Source: Dromaius novaehollandiae (taxonomy: Eukaryota; Chordata; Aves; Casuariiformes; Dromaiidae). Taken from it: a stretch of DNA of 64,000 nt. A model generated the notes under the pieces. The model had not been told where the DNA came from, searched no databases, and saw only the letters and a list, made by a program, of their open reading frames with translations. Where the stretch lies: NCBI RefSeq assembly GCF_036370855.1, contig NC_088113.1, positions 16,760,501 to 16,824,500 on the forward strand. The letters are read 5' to 3'. Below are positions 42,101 to 54,100 of the stretch, one piece after another. Every line of letters starts with the position of its first letter. The stretch's first letter is position 1. A program made the translations under genes and the position numbers.

Positions 42101-45100
42101 ATTGTATCCATTTCATTTTTTTTCCTTTTTTCTTATTTCTTTGTTTTTCTGGAAAGGTACTTCCAAAAATTGAATAAAAAGCTTTTTGTTTCACAGCTCT
42201 TTCACTAAGAATAGAAACTAATATGTAGAGGAAAAGAAAAGGACTGGGTTAAAAAGTTATCTGAAACATTTTTAGCATTAACAAAACATGAACATAACCT
42301 GGATGGGATGTATGCCCTGATGACGGATTTAGCTTTTGCTTGTCACAGGTCGTTATATTAGTCTCAGGAACAGAGCATGCTCGTTTTTTCCATATTTTTA
42401 TTTTATCAGAAGAGCTTTCCAAGAGACCAGGCAATCTAACAAAAATAATACCATCTTATCAACAAGAAATTGCAGAAAGTAGTCTTAATTACAATAAACT
42501 TGAATCATAAAATAGGAAAAGAGTGATAGCTAGTAGATACCAATACATGTTATGTTGGTATCTAAGCCTGCTATCATTCTTCAATTAACCAAGACATTGT
42601 GAAATGGCAAACCTTAAACAAAGAAATAAGATATATTTTTAAATCAATATCTAAAAGGGAACAGTATCCAATGACCACCATTCGAGTTGACCCTAGCTGT
42701 ATGCCTGTGATGCATCTATAGGAGTTACAAATAGATGAAATTTGCACTACCTTTTTAAGGTACAGTTCACTTATACATAAACCCATGTGCCATTTGTATT
42801 TTATCTTCTGATATCGTCTGAAAGAATTACTCTGCTTGTTACTACAAAATGTTGCTTGAACTTGATTTAACTCCTACTATGATCTTGTTAGCAATCAAAG
42901 AATTATTAAATCAGTGAATCTGTTCATAAGACCACAGAAAAGCTATGTTCATGAAGTAGTCTTATCAACTATACAAATATTACTATTTTGATGCCATATA
43001 TTTCAAAATAAAAACAAACACAAACCCCCACATAAGAAAGTGACCTCACTTACATAGCCAACAGTTCTTAATACAGCTGTCAGGGAAGACAAGACAATTA
43101 AATTCTAGAATTTTCTAAAACTATCCATCAAAATTTCAACTCTAGCAATACTTAAACATACTGCTCTCAAAAATAATAAATTTCTCGTAACAGCAGTTAT
43201 TTTGGTTTCTTTTCCAATACTTACAAAGAAGATTTGTTGCATCTCCCTACTGGCTGAGAATCAGGAACAATATCTAATACTTCATCTAAATGAGATATTA
43301 ATTTGGTATCAATCATTATTACAAAAGAAACGGACAAAAGTAAAAAACATTAAATAAGGACTATCAACACTTGCAAAGTTACTTGCCTGAAGTTTGCCTT
43401 TGACTGGCCTCATGTTCTGTCTCATGTAGCATTTCTAAAACTTCTTCAGCACACATTTGCTATAAACATAGTAGGACAATACAAAGAAAACATACTGGCA
43501 GGGGACTATACACAGTATAACTTCTTAAGCTTGTATTTTCCCTAATAAAATACAAAATTATTTTTTCAGTTCACAGAAGTACTGATTTTGATACCTTTTC
43601 AGGTAGTTTTGCCTCACTTCGGGTTTTTGACTTCCTGATACTCTGTTGTGTTTCACAAAACTCATTGTCTAGCACACACCTCTGTCTACCCTAAAAAGGG
43701 CAATAAATAACAGTGACATTTACAATCCATAAAGGCAAAAGAGTAAATTTTGTACTAAATAATACTTGAAATATTCTAAACTAAACATTTTATTTATTAC
43801 AGCCTTTTTCTAAAACATGGCAATACCAAGAAAAATGTTTTGTAATCCAATAATCAGGAATTTGACCCTGATCTGACCCCAAGACAGTTGGAAATAGAAA
43901 TAAAATCAAAGTGTTAGTCTGAAATCTTTGTTGAACCAGAACAGGGGGGGGAAAAAAAAAAAAAAAAGCTGCAGTTATTCGGTGACACGTATGTAGCTTT
44001 GTTAGAGTTCAGTGAACGCACTGATCAAAAATGCACTAAAACCAATGAGTGTATAAATGCTGGAGACATTTAGAATTTCACAACTATAGCTGACTGTATT
44101 ATATTTTCTTTAAAAGTATTTCAGCGTTGCACAGTGAATTTGAGATTCCACGTACACACCAATATGAAATTGTACAGGGAGGAATAACTATGGTTGTTTT
44201 TTCCCCCCACTTTCTGCAGTAATATTATTCTGAGTAAAAGACTTAGCTACAGATGATGTGCATACTCCAGTAGCTTCTTGATACAAATTCTTTGTTTTGG
44301 TCTCATTTATTGCATTAACGTTAGCCCTTTCAGAAGAGCTCATCATTTGCAAAGGCAACTTAAATCGTCCTTTACAGGGCGTGGCTGGAGATGAAAAAAA
44401 GGAAAAAAAAAAAAAGACACACAGAGACATATTAGAATTCTACTATTTGTTCCACTACAATTATTGTGCTGCCTGTGACATCAATATGTGATGACCACAT
44501 CTATGAGAACAGCATGACCACATTATTCCATAAACTTTAAAAAAGTTGGCTAGCAGTGGTATCAACTCATTATGTATCTGTAACAATTCTATTGATTTCA
44601 ATTAAGTTATATGGAGGTTAATGAGCCAATAATAGATTGTGGATGTCCAGAGGCCAGCAATGCTTTTTGCAGCCTGTCACTGATAGAAAAGTTGGTCACT
44701 TATTTAAAGATTTGACTATATTTTTGTTGGGACAGACTGTCTGACAAGTTCCAAATAAAAGCCAGAGTAGTTCTCTGTCTTATTCCACCCTAATTTGCTC
44801 TAATTTCCATCATCTAATAGCCTTAATTTATATGTGCTATGTTAGTATATGAGACTAAGGATACTGGTGCATTTGAGATTGTGTAAGAAATTTAAGTTTG
44901 CGAGTCACACTGTTCAACCACCAATTCCATCTCCAGCCTATAATGGCTTTTTTCCTACGAATTGCTTCATTGTAGAAAGTGTTACAAATCTGTCAGAGTA
45001 GGACCATTTGTAGAAAAGCAAGGACTCCCACTTGTGGTAAAAAGGCTCTTCTCCTTATCCCTTCCTCTATGAAAACTGCTGTTAAAGTCAACATCAGTAG

Positions 45101-48100
45101 CACCGGACCCATGGCTCACACCTGCAGTGGATACTGCCTTGCCTGCCAGCCATATAAGCAACTGGCCTTTGAAGAAACACACAGTTTCTATGCAACTGGA
45201 ACAATAAGTGACTCATGTTTGTGTAGTCTTGTCAAATATATGAGAGTAAAATGCAATTGATAGATGTATACACAGGAGAAAGTAGATTTCCCCATGTATC
45301 TGTCTGCTATAAAAGCAATCACTACTGAGAATTTTTTAAACTAGGAACATTTGGCTGTCATGAGGAGCGAGATGAAAACACACTTGTTTTGGGTCTTCTA
45401 ACCAATTGCTTCTATCTGATGAACTACTCAAGCTTGCTCTAGCACTAGCAGCTGACTCTCTGATAGCCAGCAGAGCAAATATGTGGCTTTCAGCTGGCTG
45501 GAATGCATTTGCAGCTGCTATTCTGCATCATGTTATGGAAAGGTAGCAAGTAGACTAGTTGAAAAATGTCAAGACTAAAGCATCTGCTGGGGAGATTCTG
45601 AGTTCTGTTCTCCCCTTCGTTCCAGGTCTGCAATGGATTACAATTCATGCTTGTATTATGTTCATCTCCATCAGCCATTTGCATAGATGTCACCTAACAG
45701 TACATATTATCTCATGTAGAAACTAATTAACAATGCATTTTTCAAAGACTATTTATAGCATACTTTTACCCTGAAAGTACTCGTCAACTTACATGTACCA
45801 AAAAATTCCAGTGGACTCCTTGTAGAAAGTCTTGTAGTTCCAGGAATAACCACTGATGCTTCAGACACTTTCCTTTTACAAGACGTGATTATCTTGAAGC
45901 ACAAAACAAACAAACAAAAAACTTAATATACTGCCTTAAGAACGACAAACAAGATTTCAGAAAATCTACTTCCAGGAGTCTTTTGACTCTTTTTGTTATT
46001 GGGATGTCAATTGCTATTGATGCACACAATTTCACCATGACACATGAGTTATTAAATAATCAAAACTAAAGGCTTTCAACTGAGACCAGTGATTTTTCTT
46101 TTTTAAATTAGTTCAGTAAGGGACAAATCCTGTCCCTGGTTAACAAACCAAGTAACTGGGATGATTTCCAGGAGTCTTCACAAAGTTATCCCATAGGCTG
46201 TAAACCAGCAAAACGTCAGGGACAGGTTTACTAGAGACCACTACCAGCAAGGCATGCATCGCATGCCTGTTGCATGACAGAGAAGATAAAGCAATGCTAT
46301 GCACCCTCATCTTTTCCCCCATCCCTAGCATATCTGTAGGTAGTCCTGGTACAACTGTGCTACATCTATAACTTTACAGCTTTAGAGCTATGTCACAAAA
46401 GAAATAGCAGGCTTCATGAATTTTACTACTTCCACAATTTAGATCAAAGAATCACGTAAGCATAGAAGCAGTCCCATGAAACTGATGTGAATAACCAGGA
46501 TATAGAATTCATCTTGACAACCTCATCAGAGCTTCTTTCGTAAACACCAGTTTCAGTGAACACCATGCCTATAGGACTTACCTCTAATTACAACTATTAC
46601 TATACCTGATCATTAACAAGGCTATAATAGACTTATTCATATCATAAAGATACAAGCATGTCTTGAAATACTGTAAAGAGAATTTTTAGAGCATAATGGT
46701 CTATTAAATAAAATTAACAATTGCTTTTTATCATGCTTATTTTGAAACTGTAACATTAATAACAGTGAGAAACCTTTTTTTGAAAAAGGGATTTATATAG
46801 CTTTGAGTCAAGTAATAAAAATTAAAACCTGCATAATTATATTCCAATTGTAAAATAACAAAAAAGTCATTTTTATTGTTGGGGACCAAGATAGAATGAT
46901 GCTGTGCAAGACAGCAGAGAATCTTTAAAGCAGAAAGTAATGATGTGGTAACTAAGATTTGTGGCCAGAATGTGTGCACGAGAGTTGCCAGCGATCATGT
47001 GCCTTCCTGCCTATGTGCCAGCAGCTGCGGTGGGCCTGTCCTGCCCACCTGCCAGGGATCAGGAGATGTCTTCCTACCTATCACAAGATGCCAGAATGCT
47101 CAGGAGATACTTGGAGGAGTGGCTGGGCTTGATTGCTATATAACCAGCCATTGTGTTTTCAATTAAGGATCTTTTGCACTACCCTACCTCAGGTCTGTGT
47201 CGTCATATGCCACATTTTATATCATAAAATACAAGAGAGATTTAAATTTACTTGTATTTCTGAGGTAGTCCCTTCTGTTTTGATAACCCTACTCTCACCT
47301 TGGAGGAAGCATCTTTGCACATGTCTTCAGTGTGCTTTTTATTCAGAGTCCTCAGGGATCCAGGAAGTTGCTGGTTTTTGGACTCCCTGAATTTCTCTTC
47401 CACTTCACCTTTTTCCTCCAAACCTGGTGACAACTGACTTTCTGGTACCAGAACCTATGTAATATTTTGCAGAAAAAGAAAAAAGTACTAAATATTTCCT
47501 TCTCTCTCTATATATACACATACACACACATGCACACACAGACATATAGGATACATTTTAGACATACATACACATACATATATATAAAAACTTCTTTACC
47601 CTAAGTATCACTTTCTGCACTACAGATTTGGATAGGTACTTTACTGCTCATATATATCTATTTTGAAAAACATCCAACTGTTACTTTGGCTAACAAGAAC
47701 AGGCTACAAGATCACATTTGATTTACATAAAGAACTTCCTTTGTGTATATTTCTCTGACGGACTATGATCTGCATATTTTTTTCTGATTCTCTTCACAGA
47801 GATGCAAACTTGATACATGCATACTTACCAGAAGTTACTTAACAGTAATTATTAGCATCTTAAAAGATCAATCAATAGATTGATCTTAGTTATTAACCAG
47901 AATAAACTTAAAAATAATGCAAATAAAAAAACTATCCCAGCATACTGAAGTATAGTACCTGTGACCCACTTTCATCGAAAACAACATGTACAGTTGTTTT
48001 GGCAACTGATGTAGATTGCTTCTTATTAAATCCCTATAAAGTGAAAAATCATCAATGTAGAATATAAACTTTGCTCATTTTATTAAACAACAATCACAAA

Positions 48101-51100
48101 GGAAATTTTTAAGTCACAGAACGTAAATGTCTGAAATCAGGATAAAGGAGAAAAGAAATTCTGCAAGTTGTCAGCAGCTGCATTCCTCATGAGCTCCTCA
48201 GTCAGGAAGAGCTGAAGGCAGACTGGTTGCCACAAGCAGTAAGGAGTAAGCTGTGGTTGGCTAAAAATTTTTGAACTAATGTTTTTCATCTTAGAATTCC
48301 AGTCCATTGCAATTATCCCTTTAGTCTTGCATGGCAGTTCTGAAGAAGACCGACCAAAACCAGCTCAAAGTATTCCCAAAGGTTAGGGCATTGATTTGAG
48401 ATGTGGAAGATCCAGTTTCAAGTCTTTGATTTGAATGGGTCTTTCCCAATTGTTCTTATCAGAGCTTCTTCAGCTTCCCACAAATAGCATTAAGTGGGCC
48501 AAAGGAGGAGTCTGATATTATAGTGGTTAGCATGGGAGACTAAAGTTTGGCTTAACTCCCTGACCTGAATCAGGGAGGTGGAGAATGAGAAGATGTAACA
48601 GAAATTAAACCAATGCTGAAATCAATCCAAAATTCCTAAGTTAGTTCATAAGAGTAGTGAGCATGTTAGACATTCAGCCTGCAGTGAGTCAGTTCTGAAA
48701 GAGTTTGCATTTGTAAGCATCTACTTCGCATGCAAAACTTGACATTAATCTATCGTGTTGCCTTTACAGCCCGTAAAGGGAGGTTTCATTTAAAATTAAT
48801 TCCTATAGCAATTCATTTTACATCTTTTTATGCATCTGAAGATTAACATATTGAGGGTAAATGCTGTTCTGCAGTGGCCATGGTAGTCAGGAACTGTAAA
48901 TAAACACACATCAATAAAATAGTCACATTTATATGGCAAGAGACATTCATTTTCAGTGAATAAAAAGAAAAAAAGCTATTAGAAAAGGTGTTTAAATCTT
49001 ACCTTATGTTTATTTACCTTACCTTACATTTATGTACTCCATAAATCTTTCTGGTTACATCTTTGATTTCCAAGATTGAATCAAAATATAAAAAAAATTT
49101 CTCTCCTCCTTGATCTCCCACACTCATCGGGCTTTTGAGACTTATTGTTAATAATTTCTTTGAATCTTTTTCTGAACAAAAACAATATTTTAAAAGTACT
49201 TTCATTAGAATGTAATAACACTTATGTGTAATGTTTTAATGGTAATTTTGCTTTTCTAAGAATTAAGTCAGTACTCTAGGATTTTAACAATTTGAAAAAC
49301 CAAGCTATTGTATAACGTACAATAGATTACATTCATGAGTGTCTGTACCTTCAAGGCTATACTGTTCTACCTCTTCTTCTGGTATAATGACAGTTTCCCA
49401 TTGATGATCCTTATATAAAAAAATGTATTTTTCAGATAAAAATTTGTACTATATTACAATTAATTTAAGTGCAAGTGATCACAAAGCTATTCAATGAGGA
49501 CAAGTTTTCAACTTTTTAAAGCCTCTGTTAGAAGAGGTGACAACGAATATATGCATCATTTATAACAGAGAATGACATTTCAAAACAGTTCTGGTAGAAA
49601 TATTCATCTAAACAATTGAGTCTCATTCATGAGAGCTACTACTACAACTTTGTAAATACCTTCTTGCACACACGTGCAATTATATGCTAAGTTGTTTGTA
49701 AAAATAGTATTAGAAAGTCATTACTTTGAAATTGTTTGATTTAAGTATGTCTAAAAAAAGAAAAAAACCCCACACCCCAACAAACAAAACCCCATAAACC
49801 TAACAATGTAACAGCAACATCAGTATAGCTGCAAATAAAACTTCCACATTTAATGTGGGGAAGCAAATCTGATATACTTGAAAAAAAATCTACTGCATCA
49901 GAAGAATCCAGTATGATAGACAAAATTAGCTTACAGCATCAACTGCTGACACATAGAAAGATATACTTCTACTACCAATGTTAAAATCTATCCAAAATTC
50001 TTCAAGATTTTCATCCAATGGCATCAGTAGCTAAAACACAAAAAGGTAACATGTAAGAGCAAGACATAAGAACAAAAATTTATACCAGCTAACATGCAGT
50101 TACGTCTTCGTGTTACAGTCTGAGCAAACTTTAAATACATAGACATCTTTATATGCTTGAAAATAATCCTTGTCTCGTTTATTCTTTTTTTTTTTTTCTT
50201 AGCTAGAAGACAAAAGCATACTTCAGCTGCATGAATTAAAATTGGTGCATACACAATTAGGTCTGTAACTTACCTCATATTTATCAAGACTTGCTGATAA
50301 ACATGGATATGTAAAAACTCTGTAAGGAAATGATATTTTGTCAAACACTAAAATCCTGTAAATAAGTTTTGCGTACCTGAACAGAGCAACTGGATTGTGC
50401 TTTCAATACAAGACTTGTAACATTTAGAGACTAGGAGGTGAGGGCAATCAAGAACTGTCACTTGATTGCACTTCCTCCCCCCCAAAAGATGACATAAATA
50501 TATCCTTACAATTAAAGCAGAAGCACAAGTCTCAAATCTCAATACTATGTTCATAGTTCTGGTTTATCTGCTGGTATTTTAAGAATAGTGTTATAGTAGG
50601 TATCCAAACTGAATATATGTTTGATGAGTAGAGATCACACAATCCCTTTGCTGTCGTGACATATAATGACATACAATGACATAAGTAAAATGTACAGCAG
50701 ATGATCATATAGACTCAAAGAAAGCTCACAGCTTCCTCTTCCTTTTTAGGTCCCTCTTCCCTAGCAGATATTCTCATTAATACTCTCATTGATCATTAGC
50801 TCAATGTCAGTACCCTAAGTTAACGAAAAAAGGAACATATACCAACAGATTACTAGCTATTTTTAGATGAAACATATCTATTGAAATTAATTAACCTCAG
50901 AATTTTGCAGCACACCTAAGCAGAATGCAAAAAACTATCCCTATTTATAAATGTTTATTAGAGAAATTGTAGCCTAGGCTTTGTATTGTTTAAGAACTTT
51001 GTCAAATGAATGTTTTTTGTTTAATGACAAATTCTTTCATACTGTTACATTAGCTAATAATCTATAACATAACTCCCATACTTAGGGGAAACATTTATGT

Positions 51101-54100
51101 ACTTAACATTTAGATAGAGAAGACAATACCATTGGCTATGTGCCAAAAGACAGTATTACTCAATTTATTTACTATTTAATATTTTAAATAGTACCTTGAC
51201 TTTACACCACAGCAAAATTAGTCTTTTCTGTTTGTACTACTATAATTCAGAGTTTAGAGAAAACAGATTTTTTGATAAAAAGGTCATCCCTGATTAATGG
51301 CGATCGGGTACAACATGAAAACATACTGGCTTTAAAATTTCTGCTTTACCTTCTTTTGTCTCCAAGCATGCCATTCACCTGGTTCAGAAATTTTCTGCAG
51401 TCCTATTGAAACACAAAGAAGTTTCTTGAAGAAATATAACATTAAAGTTTACTTCCTTGGAAACAGATTGCATATGACTTACTGTTTCAAACTCAGAATC
51501 TTTAATTCCTTTAAATGCATTGGACACAAACTCCATGGAAAACCACTGGCATGCCAGTTCTCCTCTTTGTTTTTCTGATGTCATTCTGCATAAAGCTTCT
51601 GTAATGGCTACTTGCAGGTCATAGTCTGCAGGTTACAATACATTTTACAGAAACAGGAACTTTAGAGATGTCTACAGCATAAAACATTTTACAGAAATAG
51701 TACTTTCAGAGATGCTACTGATTTGAAAAAAGTTACATAGAAGAAAGTGGTATTAGCAGCACTGGATTTTTCATATTACATATCACATATCCAGATACGT
51801 AACCCATAATGGATAAATAAAGAATTAAAGAAATAAGGATGACTAAACAATTTATTTTTCAGAAGTAAACTTCATCCTAGCTATCAAGGAATGTTAAAGT
51901 AACACTACGTATATAAGAGATAAGAAGTTTCCAACTTTCTAATCCCTGAATCTGGAGACTGTTGGATACCACAGTGATCTCTTTTCCAGATGGCAGATTA
52001 TTTTCATGTAATATTTGCATTTTTCAAAGGACTATAGTTACAACACTCTCCAACTTTAAGTGTCTTTTCAGGCTTTTTAATGGATGAGAGAAGAAGCTCA
52101 ATACTAAATTGTTTAAGTCCTGTGCTCACCTCCGGCATCTAAAATTCTTCTCCCCATATCACACCTGCAAAATAAACAACATGTTCGATCAAAATATGAC
52201 AGCAATACAAAGTACAGAGGAAAAGTTAAAGTACAGGCTTTCAATGCATGAGATGAAACCCTGATTTCACTAAAATATTGGACTTCAAAGGGATAAGGTT
52301 TTTTTACCTGCTAAGCAGCAGCAGTATTTCTGGTTTAAGACATTAGTATTTGAAAAAATGTAACTAAGAAATACACAGATAGTTTGGGAGATGCAGTTTA
52401 AAATAACCCTGTCTCCTTCCTCTTCACAAACAGCATTGTTAATCCATGCAATATGAATTATAAAGAAGAGGGAAATCTTCATTCCTATTCCTTCCCTTTC
52501 ATTCACATTAAGTGTTAGGACCCCAGTAAGTCACCAGTTTCATGCCTATTAGAATGACCAGTGGAAAAACCCATATCTTAGAATTAAGAAAAAGCAAAAC
52601 AAACAAAAAATCTCCCTCATAAATCAAAGGAAACCTTTATGTGACATGAAGAGGAACATATATTCCAAGTTCATGCAAAGCCTTCTGGAGTCAACTGACC
52701 CAAAAGTAACTATAACAACTTATTTCACTGAGATGGCCTCCTGGTACCAAACACTGCTTGCCTCCTTTTCCCCACATTTCACACATCTGAAAGCACCTTT
52801 GGGGAAGTAAATCACCTGATATATACAAATATAAACAAATGCTATCAAAACTTTTCCAAAACTTTCTGTAAATAGCCTGTCCTTCCAGCGAGTGATTCAC
52901 TGTGCCTCACCAGGAGCTCTGAATAAGAGTTTAATGATTTTAAGACAATTTGGATCAGGTGAAGCCTAACTCAGATTGAGAAAGAGACAATTTAGGTTTT
53001 TAAAGGGAGAATAACCTCTTTATAAGAACAACTGCCAAGAGGCACTACCACCAGCTACCCAGCTGCAAATGCAAAAAATGTCTTAAACAGCAACCTATCT
53101 ACAATCATTATAAATAGCCTCAGTCAAAACTGTCTTCCCAGCAACATAAACAACATAATCATATAAAAAAATCATACTGAAGATTATTTACATGACAAGC
53201 AACATTTCCTTTGCAGAAAATAGCTTTTTCCTGGCATCTCGAGGCATGTTGTCAAGCATTAAATTAAGTTTTCTTACTACCTAAGAAAAATGAGAAAAGG
53301 GAGTAGGTTAAATATAATGTAAATTGTTACAGTTTAAGTTCTTCTCTAACTACATTTTGGGCCTATGTGGCATATTTGATAAATATTAAAAAAGTAACAT
53401 GTTTAAATAATCGCAAGACAAGAAAAGATAGTAAGAGGTAGATCTGATCTTAAATTGTAATTATCCTAATAAACTACCTCAACTAACATCAATAAATTAA
53501 TGTAAGTATAAGTTGTTAACGGGTTATGTTTCTTACTTGCAGATACAAACATGGAAACAAGTTTTCAGTGCTAAAGTGGTATCTGCAGTTGATTGCTGGA
53601 CTAAAGTGTACTTTAAATTTGCATTAAAATGCCTCTACTTTGAGCACATAGCCCTCATTGAAGGCTTCTTTTCGCAACTTTACCTTTCTTTAAAGGGGGA
53701 CAGAGACCTGAAAATGTGATGTTACTAAAGTAAATAGGAGAAATTCACAGTATGCTAGAGGTATAGGAATTTTTAAGGAATTTATACCAACAGTCTTAAA
53801 GCTATTCATAGCAATTGTAATAGCTAAATAAAAGCATTGGAAATAATATGCCCTATCTCCTCAGAATCCTACTATCACTGTTATGTAACTTATTGTCCAA
53901 AATGAAAATTTAGGTCAGTAAGCTGAAAGTAGTTCATACAAATGACAACAAAAACACTCCCAGAGAAACATTAAATGAACCCTCTAAATACTAAAGCACT
54001 AGAATATTCTCCTTTCTGTAGCAAAGGTACACTTAAAATATTAACCAGCTTTACAAAGTCTGTTAGAACACTAACCAAAAAATTACTACTTAGAAAAAGG

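Noticed and set aside
46945-47166. Open frame inside the solo LTR
   Set aside because: It lies wholly in LTR sequence; no retroviral protein motif is visible.
48521-48590. Functional tRNA gene
   Set aside because: Box-like words are present, but acceptor and anticodon stems do not pair. This is better explained as an old tRNA-derived repeat.
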